20,354 bases of DNA, taken from assembly GCA_902482035.1 (NCBI GenBank), contig CABSYW010000040.1, positions 1 through 20,354 of the forward strand. Direction: 5' to 3'. This document shows, piece after piece, positions 14,002 through 20,316 of this stretch. A program made the position numbers and the translations under genes. Below the pieces are notes generated by a model. That model was not told the origin of the DNA and did not search any database. It worked only from the letters and a program-made list of their open reading frames with translations. The DNA comes from an uncultured Collinsella sp. Its GTDB lineage: Bacteria > Actinomycetota > Coriobacteriia > Coriobacteriales > Coriobacteriaceae. The first letter of the stretch is position 1, and the number at the start of each line of letters is the position of its first letter.

Positions 14002-14862
14002 ATGGCGCAGCACATGGCTCAGCAAAATGCCGAGGGCTCGCGCGATCTGTCCACGCTGATAGACGCGTCGGCCGAGCTGCAGCATCTGGTGCAGACCATC
14101 TGGCGTCTGCGTCAGCCCGATGGCTGCCCGTGGGATCGCGAACAGACACACCGCAGCATCGGCAAGAACATGATCGAGGAGGCCTACGAGGCACTCGACT
14201 GCATCGAGGCGGACGACGCGGTTCACCTACGCGAGGAGCTGGGCGACGTGCTCATGCAGGTCGTGCTGCATGCGCAGATCGCGGCGGATGCCGGCGAGTT
14301 TACGCTGGCCGACGTGGCGCGCGATATCGACGCCAAACTCATTCGCCGTCATCCGCACGTGTTTGGCGATGTGGATGCCGACAGCTCCGACGAGGTGCTC
14401 AAGATTTGGGACGAGGTCAAGCTTGCCGAGAAAGCCGCCAAGGACAAGGCCGTGGCGGCAGGCGAGGCTGCGCCCGAGGGCCTGCTCGACGGCGTGCCCA
14501 CGCATCTGCCGGCGCTGATGCAGGCTCAGAAGGTGTCGCGCAAGGCGGCTGCCGTGGGCTTTGAGTGGGAGACGGTCCAGGATGTGTGGGACGAGGTTGC
14601 CGAGGAGCGTGCCGAGTTTGAGGCCGAGGCCCCTGGCTCGCCCGAGCGCGAAATGGAGTTTGGCGACCTGCTCTTTGCCTTGGTCAACGTTGCGCGCAAG
14701 GAGGGCATTGACGCCGAGAGCGCCCTTCGTGCCAGCACGGCAAAGTTCCGCCGTCGCTGGGCCGCGATGGAGCAGATGGCGGCCGATGCTCACGTGGATC
14801 TTGCCGAGCTTTCGACCCACGGCCTCAACGACCTGTGGGACGCAGCAAAGGCAGGGGAGTAA
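14002..14862 (+). CDS. mazG: MazG nucleoside triphosphate pyrophosphohydrolase
   Basis: This 286-residue protein hydrolyses nucleoside triphosphates to monophosphates and pyrophosphate, a clean-up and stress-related role. It has the two tandem domains of full-length MazG. In the first, LRQPDGCPWDREQTH is followed by Glu60-x-x-Glu63 and Glu79-x-x-Asp82 metal motifs and KLIRRHPHVFGD. The second contains LPALMQAQKVSRKAAAVGF and EMEFGDLLFALVNVAR. ATG 14002 has GGAGGAGG just ahead, within the end of the phosphodiesterase gene. Length is in the usual range (260-290). A strong terminator follows its stop. Confidence 0.96.
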   Translation: MAQHMAQQNAEGSRDLSTLIDASAELQHLVQTIWRLRQPDGCPWDREQTHRSIGKNMIEEAYEALDCIEADDAVHLREELGDVLMQVVLHAQIAADAGEFTLADVARDIDAKLIRRHPHVFGDVDADSSDEVLKIWDEVKLAEKAAKDKAVAAGEAAPEGLLDGVPTHLPALMQAQKVSRKAAAVGFEWETVQDVWDEVAEERAEFEAEAPGSPEREMEFGDLLFALVNVARKEGIDAESALRASTAKFRRRWAAMEQMAADAHVDLAELSTHGLNDLWDAAKAGE

Positions 14863-14866
14863 GACT

Positions 14867-14912
14867 GCGGGAACGACGGGCTGACACGCCTCATCGTTCC
14901 CGCTAAATTTTT
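14867..14912 (+). terminator. Intrinsic terminator after mazG
   Basis: A perfect 10-bp stem (14867-14876 with 14894-14903) is followed by TAAATTTTT. It ends the larC2-like/phosphodiesterase/mazG unit and separates it from enolase. Confidence 0.85.
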
Positions 14913-14933
14913 CGAAAATCAAGTGTATCCCTC

Positions 14934-14978
14934 GGCTAACTTAGGGCATAATGCAAAAAGTGCGACATGGCTAACTTA
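14934..14978 (+). promoter_or_regulatory. Candidate eno promoter with flanking direct repeats
   Basis: CATAAT at 14947-14952 is a fair -10 box; no clear -35 is seen. The ten-base repeat GGCTAACTTA occurs at 14934-14943 and again at 14969-14978, spaced 35 bases start to start, one copy before and one after the -10 box. The arrangement suggests an operator around the transcription start. The enolase leader would be about 90 bases. Confidence 0.4.
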
Positions 14979-15051
14979 CGGAGACGCACCGATGGTGCAC
15001 GGTCAGCCGGTCGCTTGCATCCACTACGTTTCCAAGTGAGAGGGAGACAAC

Positions 15052-16341
15052 ATGAGCGATATTTTGGACGTCTACGGTCGCGAGGTGCTCGACAGCCGCG
15101 GCAATCCCACCGTCGAGGTCGAGGTCGTGCTCGAGGACGGCAGCTTTGGCCGTGCAATGGTGCCTTCGGGTGCTTCGACCGGCGCCTTTGAGGCCTGCGA
15201 GCTGCGCGATGGCGACAAGGGCCGCTACCTGGGCAAGGGCGTTTCGCAGGCCGTCGAGCATGTCAACAACGAGTGCGCCAACGCCGTCGTGGGCCTCGAT
15301 GCCTTCGATCAGCGTGCCGTTGACGCTGCACTGATTGCCGCCGACGGCACGCCCAACAAAACCAAGCTCGGCGCCAACGCCATTCTGGGCGTATCATTGG
15401 CCGTTGCCCGCGCTGCGGCAGAGTCGGCGGGCCTGTCGCTGTACCAGTATCTGGGCGGCGTTAACGCCCACCTGCTGCCCACGCCCATGATGAACATCCT
15501 CAACGGTGGCGTGCATGCCGACAACAACGTCGACTTCCAGGAGTTCATGATCATGCCGGTGGGCGCCCCGAGCTTTGCCGAGGGCCTGCGCTGGTGCGCC
15601 GAGGTCTACCACACCCTCAAGGGCGTGCTGCACGAGGCCGGCCTGGGCGGCGGCGTGGGCGACGAGGGCGGTTTTGCGCCCAACCTCAAGACCAATGCCG
15701 AGCCGTTCGAGTACATCACCAAGGCCGTGGAGAAGGCCGGCTTTAAGCCCGGCGTCGACTTCATGTACGCCATGGATCCGGCATCGACCGAGTTCTACAA
15801 CGCCGAGACCGGCATGTACGAGCTCAAGGGCGAGGGCGTGGAGTACACGAGCGCCCAGATGGTCGATTACTGGGAGAAGCTCGTTGACACCTATCCCATC
15901 ATCTCCATCGAGGACGGCATGGCCGAGGAGGACTGGGACGGCTGGGTCGAGCTTACCCGCCGCATTGGCAACAAGGTGCAGCTGGTGGGCGACGACCTGT
16001 TCGTCACCAACACCGAGCGCCTCAAGAAGGGCATCGAGCTGGGTGCCGCCAACGCGATCCTGGTCAAGGTCAACCAGATCGGCACGCTCACCGAGTCGCT
16101 CGAGGCCATCGAGACCGCCAAGGAGGCCGGTTACGCTTGCATCGTGAGCCACCGCTCCGGCGAGACCGAGGACTCCACGATCGCCGACCTGGTCGTGGGC
16201 GTCAACGCCGGCCAGATCAAGTCGGGCGCCCCGTGCCGCAGCGACCGTATCGCCAAGTACAACCAGCTCATCCGCATCGAGGACGAGCTCGAGGGCAGCG
16301 CGCGCTACGCCGGCAAGGCCGCGTTCTACAACATTCGCTAG
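15052..16341 (+). CDS. eno: Enolase (phosphopyruvate hydratase)
   Basis: This glycolytic enzyme (429 residues, normal length) interconverts 2-phosphoglycerate and phosphoenolpyruvate. Family motifs are complete: GREVLDSRGNPTVEVEV, PSGASTGAFEACELRDGD, GGVHADNNVDFQEFMI, Glu205 in GDEGGFAPN, GDDLFVTN, catalytic Lys339 in ILVKVNQIGTL and SHRSGETEDSTIADL. The DivIC-like gene and the ppx/gppA gene follow, the order seen in many Actinobacteria. GAGGGAG lies seven bases ahead of the start. It has its own terminator about 75 bases after the stop, so it is probably monocistronic. No anomalies in active-site residues. Confidence 0.99.
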   Translation: MSDILDVYGREVLDSRGNPTVEVEVVLEDGSFGRAMVPSGASTGAFEACELRDGDKGRYLGKGVSQAVEHVNNECANAVVGLDAFDQRAVDAALIAADGTPNKTKLGANAILGVSLAVARAAAESAGLSLYQYLGGVNAHLLPTPMMNILNGGVHADNNVDFQEFMIMPVGAPSFAEGLRWCAEVYHTLKGVLHEAGLGGGVGDEGGFAPNLKTNAEPFEYITKAVEKAGFKPGVDFMYAMDPASTEFYNAETGMYELKGEGVEYTSAQMVDYWEKLVDTYPIISIEDGMAEEDWDGWVELTRRIGNKVQLVGDDLFVTNTERLKKGIELGAANAILVKVNQIGTLTESLEAIETAKEAGYACIVSHRSGETEDSTIADLVVGVNAGQIKSGAPCRSDRIAKYNQLIRIEDELEGSARYAGKAAFYNIR

Positions 16342-16414
16342 GCACGCGGAGGTCGCGGGGGCGGGGAAGACTCGGATTTGCCTTGCTCCAGCCGGGCGCT
16401 GTTGAGCACCATTG

Positions 16415-16446
16415 GGCGCTGGGCCATATGACTCAGCGCCTTTTTT
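16415..16446 (+). terminator. Intrinsic terminator after eno
   Basis: GGCGCTG (16415-16421) pairs with CAGCGCC (16434-16440), followed by six T residues. A classic intrinsic terminator. Confidence 0.85.
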
Positions 16447-16485
16447 ATGTCGAGCAAAGGCTGGCGAAGGCGGTGCGGGCGCTCG

Positions 16486-16494
16486 TGCTATAAC
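16486..16494 (+). promoter_or_regulatory. Candidate extended -10 promoter of the DivIC-like gene
   Basis: TGC directly followed by TATAAC (16489-16494) makes a good extended -10 element, 43 bases before the start codon and just downstream of the eno terminator. An overlapping TAGAAT at 16495 is an alternative. Confidence 0.5.
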
Positions 16495-16537
16495 TAGAAT
16501 ACTTAGCGCAAACAAACCTCAACCGCACAAGGCGCAC

Positions 16538-17299
16538 ATGGATCAGATTTACGACAACAGGTACTATTCCGCCGGTTCGCGTGAGCCGTCGCCTCGCCGT
16601 GCGCGCACGGTGCAGCTCGGTGGGTCCGCCTACGCCGGTGCCGACCGCTCCACGCAGCGCCCGACAAGTACCTCGCGCCCCAATGCTCAAGTGAATACTT
16701 CGGCAGATGGACCGGTGCGCCCGGCACGTTCGACACATGCGTCGCGTCCCTTGGCCCAGACGCACGACAGGTCGAGCAGGCCCTCGAGCCGTCTTTCGGG
16801 CTCGGACTTTATGCGCTACGCCAACGACAATGCGGTGGTCAAGGCGATCTATGACTTTACCCATGGTCCTCAGCGAGGGCTATTCATCGGCATTGTCGTT
16901 GCCCTGGTGCTCGTGAGCCTGTATTTCCCCGTGCGCGATCTGTACGTGGCAAAGCGTTCGAGCGATATCTTGGCCAAGCAGGTCGAGATTCGTCAGCAAT
17001 ACAATGATGAGCTTCAAAAAAGCGTCGACAAACTGCTCTCGGAGGAGGGCATTAAGGATGCGGCGTCCGAGGATCTGGGCCTGGTGATGCCCGGCGAGAA
17101 GAGGATTGAAGTGCAGGGCCTGGACGACGATTCGGATTCGTCTTCGAGCAAGAAGTCGTCGAACGCCAAGAAGGCCAGCGAAGTTGCCAAGGAAATCGAA
17201 GAAGTCGGTAAGGACGCCCCGTGGTACATCCAGGCGCTCGACATGCTGTTTGGGTTTAACGGTGTCGAGGGCCAGACGGTCGTGTCCAACGGCAAATAG
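16538..17299 (+). CDS. DivIC/FtsB-like septum formation initiator protein
   Basis: This 253-residue bitopic membrane protein has a long cytoplasmic N-terminus (1-110, rich in Ser, Arg, Pro and Thr, probably disordered), one membrane helix (about 114-130) and an extracytoplasmic coiled-coil region (about 137-170). The coil is followed by the ASEDLGLVMPGEKRI motif characteristic of FtsB/DivIC. After it comes a Ser/Asp/Lys-rich linker and a short conserved-looking tail. FtsB/DivIC pairs with FtsL and FtsQ/DivIB in the divisome. Location behind eno and before ppx/gppA matches the actinobacterial order, although the DUF501 gene often found between them is absent. The start is supported by a weak AAGG site only. 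Family likely, partner proteins not visible here. Confidence 0.82.
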   Translation: MDQIYDNRYYSAGSREPSPRRARTVQLGGSAYAGADRSTQRPTSTSRPNAQVNTSADGPVRPARSTHASRPLAQTHDRSSRPSSRLSGSDFMRYANDNAVVKAIYDFTHGPQRGLFIGIVVALVLVSLYFPVRDLYVAKRSSDILAKQVEIRQQYNDELQKSVDKLLSEEGIKDAASEDLGLVMPGEKRIEVQGLDDDSDSSSSKKSSNAKKASEVAKEIEEVGKDAPWYIQALDMLFGFNGVEGQTVVSNGK

Positions 17300-17319
17300 C
17301 GCCCGGAGGGGAGCCCGCA

Positions 17320-18321
17320 ATGGCAGATTGCAAACGATATAAGGTGGCGGCGATCGATCTGGGAACGGTGTCGTCGCGACTGGTGCTGGCGCAGGTCGAG
17401 GGCGGGGCGATCGTGGAATCGTCCAAGCATACCGAGATTACCGACCTGGGCGAGGGTGTGGACGCGACGGGTCGCTTTTGCGAGGCGGCGGTCGAGCGCG
17501 TGCTCGCTGCATGCCGCATGTTTGTGGACGAGGCGCGTGCCTTTGGGGCCGCGTGCATTTGCACCACATGCACGAGCGCCGCGCGCGATGCATCCAATGC
17601 CGCACTGCTGCTGGACGGTCTGCGTGAGCTGGGGCTCGAACCGCAGGTGATTCCGGGCGAGGTCGAGGCGCGCCTGACGTTTTTTGGCGTGGCGCACGAC
17701 TTTGCCGGCGAGCGCATCATTGTTGCCGATTCGGGCGGCGGATCCACGGAGCTCGCGACGGGCGTCTATGCGCCGGAGCGTGGGGTCTTTGCGCTGGAGG
17801 GCACGCGTTCGCTGGACATCGGTTGTCGCCGTGTGACGGAGCGATTTTTCTCGGCACTGCCGCCCGCACGCGGCGAGCTTACTGCCGCTGCCGCGTGGGC
17901 GGGCGAGCAGTTCGCTGCCTATTTTGAGGGCCTGCCGAGCAATTTTGAGCGCGCCGAACGCTTGGTCGCAGTGGGCGGCACGGTGACTACGCTGGTGGCT
18001 CTGATCCACGAGCTGGAGCCGTACGATTCGAGCTTTGTGCACCTGCGCGAGCTTTCGATGGAGAAGATTTCGGCCGCTATCGAGCGCATGTCTGCGTTGG
18101 ATGTTGCAGGCATTGCCGCGTTGCCGGGCGTGCAGCCCAAGCGCGCGGGCGTGATTCTGGCCGGCGCCGTGGTGATTCGCGAGCTCATGCGCGCCGGTGG
18201 CTACGATACGCTCACCGTAAGCGAGAACAGCCTCCTCGCCGGCATGGCCGCCACCATCAACGAGACTCTCGACGGCGCGACCCCCACCATCGGCTGGACC
18301 CCGAGCCTGAGTGCTCTTTAA
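17320..18321 (+). CDS. Ppx/GppA family exopolyphosphatase/guanosine pentaphosphatase
   Basis: This 333-residue ASKHA-fold phosphatase removes terminal phosphate from polyphosphate or from pppGpp. The two phosphate-binding loops are visible: VAAIDLGTVSSRLVLAQV at the N-terminus (commonly DIGTNSVRLL, so Val replaces the usual Asn here) and VADSGGGSTELATGV around residue 137. VAVGGTVTTLVAL and LPGVQPKRAGVILAGAVVI are also typical. Its length fits the short actinobacterial Ppx group, which lacks the C-terminal HD domain of E. coli Ppx. GGAGGGGAG precedes the start; the gap from the DivIC-like gene is 20 bases, so they form an operon. Which substrate is used cannot be told from sequence. Confidence 0.92.
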   Translation: MADCKRYKVAAIDLGTVSSRLVLAQVEGGAIVESSKHTEITDLGEGVDATGRFCEAAVERVLAACRMFVDEARAFGAACICTTCTSAARDASNAALLLDGLRELGLEPQVIPGEVEARLTFFGVAHDFAGERIIVADSGGGSTELATGVYAPERGVFALEGTRSLDIGCRRVTERFFSALPPARGELTAAAAWAGEQFAAYFEGLPSNFERAERLVAVGGTVTTLVALIHELEPYDSSFVHLRELSMEKISAAIERMSALDVAGIAALPGVQPKRAGVILAGAVVIRELMRAGGYDTLTVSENSLLAGMAATINETLDGATPTIGWTPSLSAL

Positions 18322-18331
18322 CCGTCTTCCT

Positions 18332-18404
18332 CTGAGTTGCGGTGAAATAGTTCCTAAATAAGCTGGTAAACGGTATAAACAGGATCTATTCCACCGCAAC
18401 TTAG
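18332..18404. repeat. Imperfect inverted repeat downstream of ppx/gppA
   Basis: Arms 18332-18350 and 18386-18404 pair over 19 bases with one G-T and one A-C exception, around a 35-base AT-rich loop. The loop contains two related blocks, GTAAACGG and GTATAAAC. No T-tract follows either way. It is too long and imperfect for a plain terminator and may be a degraded mobile palindrome or an RNA structure. Confidence 0.7.
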
Positions 18405-18488
18405 AGCCCCGCCGGCGTGTAAAAGAAACGAGCCCGCATCCCTGGGGGACGCGGGCTCGTAAAAACCAAATGGTAGGGGCGGTGGGAC
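18401..18488. repeat. Downstream copy of an 88-base tRNA-tail/terminator repeat
   Basis: This unit recurs at 18597-18684, a period of 196 bases. The last 18 bases (18471-18488) are identical to the 3' end of the tRNA-Leu gene on the minus strand. The middle holds a 15-bp terminator stem (18428-18460) with a T-tract on the minus strand. No tRNA body precedes the 18-base tail, so this is a tRNA remnant or a duplicated flank. Confidence 0.75.
18421..18460 (-). terminator. Minus-strand terminator, distal copy
   Basis: A stem of 15 pairs (18428-18460) with a three-base loop is followed on the minus strand by TTTCTTTT. It is the second of two tandem terminators downstream of tRNA-Leu. Confidence 0.75.
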
Positions 18489-18609
18489 GTCTGCGTATTT
18501 GCTGCGCAAATACGCACCGGCTTCGGCCGCCTGTCGGCGCCCTCGCCGGCTCGCTGCGGACGCTGCGCGTCCGCTTGACGCTCGCCCCCTCGCGGGTTCG
18601 AGTCCCACC
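18481..18609. repeat. 129-base hairpin-rich element bounded by inverted GGTGGGAC ends
   Basis: The ends are 8-base inverted repeats (18481-18488 and 18602-18609). Inside are three compact hairpins: a perfect 11-bp stem with TGC loop (18492-18516), CGGC-TTCG-GCCG (18518-18529) and a perfect 8-bp stem with TGC loop (18556-18574). The right end, GGTTCGAGTCCCACC, looks like a tRNA T-arm in the plus orientation. No open frame of interest. It may be a structured RNA, a small mobile repeat or a scar of recombination between tRNA tails. Confidence 0.65.
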
Positions 18610-18684
18610 GGCATCTAAAAGAAGCGAGCCCGCATCCCTGGGGGACACGGGCCCGAAAGCTCCATATGGTAGGGGCGGTGGGAC
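18597..18684. repeat. Upstream copy of the 88-base tRNA-tail/terminator repeat
   Basis: It matches 18401-18488 position by position, with most differences in the first 20 bases and in the terminator stem. Its last 18 bases belong to the intact tRNA-Leu. Confidence 0.75.
18617..18655 (-). terminator. Minus-strand terminator of tRNA-Leu
   Basis: A stem (18625-18655, 13-14 pairs including G-U wobbles) lies 12 bases past the tRNA CCA end and is followed on the minus strand by CTTCTTTT. Confidence 0.75.
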
Positions 18685-18751
18685 TCGAACCCACAATCCT
18701 TGCGGCGAGAGATTTTAAGTCTCCTGCGTATGCCAATTCCGCCACGCCCCC
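18667..18751 (-). tRNA. tRNA-Leu (anticodon UAA)
   Basis: Read on the minus strand, the 85-base gene folds as a class II tRNA. The acceptor stem GGGGGCG pairs with CGCCCCU (first pair G-U). The anticodon loop CUUAAAA gives UAA at 18715-18717, reading UUA codons. A long variable arm follows, and the T-arm is GUGGGUUCGAGUCCCAC. The CCA end is encoded. It lies 31 bases downstream of a minus-strand protein gene and has its own terminator. A candidate promoter box TGTGCTAGACT ends about 12 bases upstream of the tRNA. UUA is expected to be a rare codon in this GC-rich genome. Confidence 0.95.
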
Positions 18752-18762
18752 GTGAGACTAGA

Positions 18763-18773
18763 AGTCTAGCACA
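18763..18773 (-). promoter_or_regulatory. Candidate extended -10 promoter of tRNA-Leu
   Basis: On the minus strand TGTGCTAGACT contains TGC plus TAGACT. A start about seven bases on would give a leader of about five bases before the tRNA. No good -35 is seen. The box lies between the upstream gene's stop and the tRNA, so co-transcription is also possible. Confidence 0.4.
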
Positions 18774-18782
18774 AGCCGTCCG

Positions 18783-19406
18783 TTACGCGTTGACGGCCAT
18801 CGAGTGTTGGCCCGACTTCTCCAGGAACTCTTGGAACTTGGCTTCGTCGCCTTTGTTCTTGTACTGCAGGGCCAGCAGGTATTCCAGGCGGCAGCTCTTG
18901 ACCTTGTCGTCACCGGCATCCTTGAGCATGCGCTCCAGCTCGGGAATGTCGTTGTGGCGCTTGAGGATCATCGTGTCGTACATCAGCTGACACTCGTGTG
19001 CAACCGCCTCGGCTTGACCGCCCTCAAAGCCCTTGATCTCGTGCAGAAGCTCCTTGGACTTTTTGCGGTCCTCCTGGCCAACGTAGTAGTTAAAGGCTTT
19101 GATCACCAGGTCGACGCGCTGCATCTTGGGCAGATTGAGCCCCAGCAGCAAATCGAACATCTCATCGGCGCGCTTATGGTCCTCGCGCAGCAGATAGGAG
19201 TTCAGGCGCAGGTAGTCGCGGTTGTAGCGCGGGTACAGCATGCTGGTGAGTTTGCCGTCGAGCAAACGATCGAACTCGTCCCACTGCTTGGCGGCCATAA
19301 GCTGCTGCAGGCGCTTGAACGTTGTGCGTTTTTTGACGCTAAAGAACACCGACACGGCGATGCAGATGATAACGACGGCGGTCCAGAGTGTGCGGGAATC
19401 GGGCAT
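18783..19406 (-). CDS. Unrecognised membrane-anchored helical-repeat protein
   Basis: I do not recognise this 207-residue protein as a named family. It begins with a short polar segment and one hydrophobic helix (about residues 7-23, LWTAVVIICIAVSVFFSV) ending in KKRT, suggesting a signal anchor with the bulk in the cytoplasm. The rest is predicted helical with TPR-like spacing: AAKQWDEFDRLLDG, LREDHKRADEMFDLLLGL, VGQEDRKKSKELLHEI and NKGDEAKFQEFLEKSG all look like A/B helix pairs. That would suit a protein-binding scaffold. The start at 19406 has AAGGA seven bases ahead. A consensus TATAAT lies 56 bases upstream. The gene is followed by tRNA-Leu on the same strand. Function unknown. Confidence 0.8.
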   Translation of the reverse strand: MPDSRTLWTAVVIICIAVSVFFSVKKRTTFKRLQQLMAAKQWDEFDRLLDGKLTSMLYPRYNRDYLRLNSYLLREDHKRADEMFDLLLGLNLPKMQRVDLVIKAFNYYVGQEDRKKSKELLHEIKGFEGGQAEAVAHECQLMYDTMILKRHNDIPELERMLKDAGDDKVKSCRLEYLLALQYKNKGDEAKFQEFLEKSGQHSMAVNA

Positions 19407-19461
19407 ATTAGGGTCCTTAGTCGCTCATAAAGCGAGCGGTATGACAACACGTACTAGATGT

Positions 19462-19467
19462 ATTATA
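19462..19467 (-). promoter_or_regulatory. Consensus -10 box for the minus-strand membrane protein gene
   Basis: A perfect TATAAT reads on the minus strand, about 56 bases before the start codon at 19406. A -35 at normal spacing is poor. A small CGCTC/GAGCG hairpin lies in the leader. Confidence 0.5.
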
Positions 19468-19569
19468 CGCAGCGCGCAAGCAAACTGGCATAAAAGCTCA
19501 TCGAGGCCGAGTGCCATCGCTCGCTGCGGTACACTTACCTAAAGTAAACCATGAAGGGAGACATTACCT

Positions 19570-19857
19570 ATGAAGAAGATCGTTTTGGCTTGCGGTGCTG
19601 GCGCTGCTACTTCCACGCTCGTTGCCCAGAAGGTCGCTACCCTGCTCGACGCCAACGGTTATGCCGACAAGTACGAGATCGTGCAGTGCGCCATCTCCGA
19701 GGCCAAGGATTACTGCGACGAGGGCGCTGACCTGCTGATCGCCACCACCGTTGCCCCCGAGGGCCTCACCTGTCCGTACGTGAGTGGCGTGCCCTTCATG
19801 ACCGGCATGAACCGCGTTGCCGCCGAGAAGGCCGTTCTCGACGTCATGGCTCAGTAG
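19570..19857 (+). CDS. Orphan PTS EIIB component, galactitol/lactose-type fold
   Basis: This 95-residue protein has the P-loop-like active site of cysteine-phosphorylated EIIB domains: strand KKIVLAC, then Cys8 in CGAGAATST, which resembles the CGTxxATS of galactitol-type EIIB. The size is right for a stand-alone EIIB. Cys8 would receive phosphate from an EIIA and transfer it to a sugar, but no EIIA or EIIC gene is adjacent: the next gene is a VOC protein and then a strong terminator. It may serve a permease encoded elsewhere or act as a phosphorylation-dependent regulator. GAAGGGAG lies nine bases ahead of the start. It is unrelated to the mannose-family EIIB near the window start. Confidence 0.87.
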   Translation: MKKIVLACGAGAATSTLVAQKVATLLDANGYADKYEIVQCAISEAKDYCDEGADLLIATTVAPEGLTCPYVSGVPFMTGMNRVAAEKAVLDVMAQ

Positions 19858-19868
19858 ACGCTGACTGC

Positions 19869-20243
19869 ATGAGTGAGCAGAACGCCAACCCGGTAGAGCT
19901 CTTTGGTATGCGCGTTGCCCATGTGGGCATTAACGCCACCGACCCGGCAGACGCCCTGGAGATCGCGGAGCTGTTCTCGACGATGATGGGCCTGCCCGTC
20001 ATCGAGACCCCGGTTTCGTACTTCAACGATTCGCTGGTCGAGATCATGAAGCAGAACGGTCGTGGCACCAAGGGCCACATCGGCTTTGCCGTTAACGACA
20101 TTGATGCGGCCGAGAAGTGGTTTGCCGAGCGCGGGCTCGAGGTCAACGAAGAGTCGCGCGCGCTGCTGCCCGACGGTAGCACCAAGCTCGTGTACTTTAA
20201 GCGCGAGTTCGCCGGTTTCGCCGTGCATCTGTGCCGCGAGTAG
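19869..20243 (+). CDS. VOC-family protein resembling the C-terminal domain of some KHG/KDPG aldolases
   Basis: This 124-residue protein has the vicinal-oxygen-chelate (glyoxalase/dioxygenase) beta-alpha-beta-beta-beta layout. Candidate metal ligands are His18 (AHVGIN), Glu58 (LVEIM), His70 (GHIGFAV) and His120 (FAVHL). The pattern ELFGM-AHVGIN, EIMK, GHIGFAVNDID and GFAVHL resembles the extra domain at the C-terminus of some Firmicutes 4-hydroxy-2-oxoglutarate/KDPG aldolases, as I recall that family. Here it stands alone. It starts 11 bases after the PTS EIIB stop with no clear ribosome site, so translation may be coupled to it. ATG 19908 is an alternative but would remove family-like sequence. 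A strong terminator follows. The reaction is unknown. Confidence 0.8.
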   Translation: MSEQNANPVELFGMRVAHVGINATDPADALEIAELFSTMMGLPVIETPVSYFNDSLVEIMKQNGRGTKGHIGFAVNDIDAAEKWFAERGLEVNEESRALLPDGSTKLVYFKREFAGFAVHLCRE

Positions 20244-20265
20244 CGCACAAGCTGCCATAGCTAGC

Positions 20266-20302
20266 AAAAAGGGATAGGGCCGTGTGGCCCTATCCCTTTA
20301 TT
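20266..20302. terminator. Strong, probably bidirectional terminator
   Basis: A perfect 14-bp stem (20268-20281 with 20286-20299) has a GTGT loop and continues into ATT. The A-run before the stem gives a T-tract on the minus strand as well, so it may stop transcription both ways. Confidence 0.9.
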
Positions 20303-20316
20303 CAAGACTTTAGTCC

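Noticed and set aside
15394..16515. A 373-codon minus-strand frame opposite enolase
   Set aside because: Antisense to a fully conserved enolase gene and across its terminator; no ribosome site or domain.
18590..18616. Possible second tRNA gene on the plus strand
   Set aside because: Only a T-arm and 3' acceptor-like sequence are present; no matching 5' acceptor, D-arm or anticodon arm can be found upstream.
17014..18696. A 560-codon minus-strand frame across ppx/gppA and the repeat region
   Set aside because: It runs antisense through ppx/gppA and through tRNA-tail and terminator repeats; the translation is low-complexity and unlike any family.
18354..18745. Small minus-strand frames giving peptides across the tRNA and terminators
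   Set aside because: They translate tRNA-Leu and terminator stems, a common annotation artefact.
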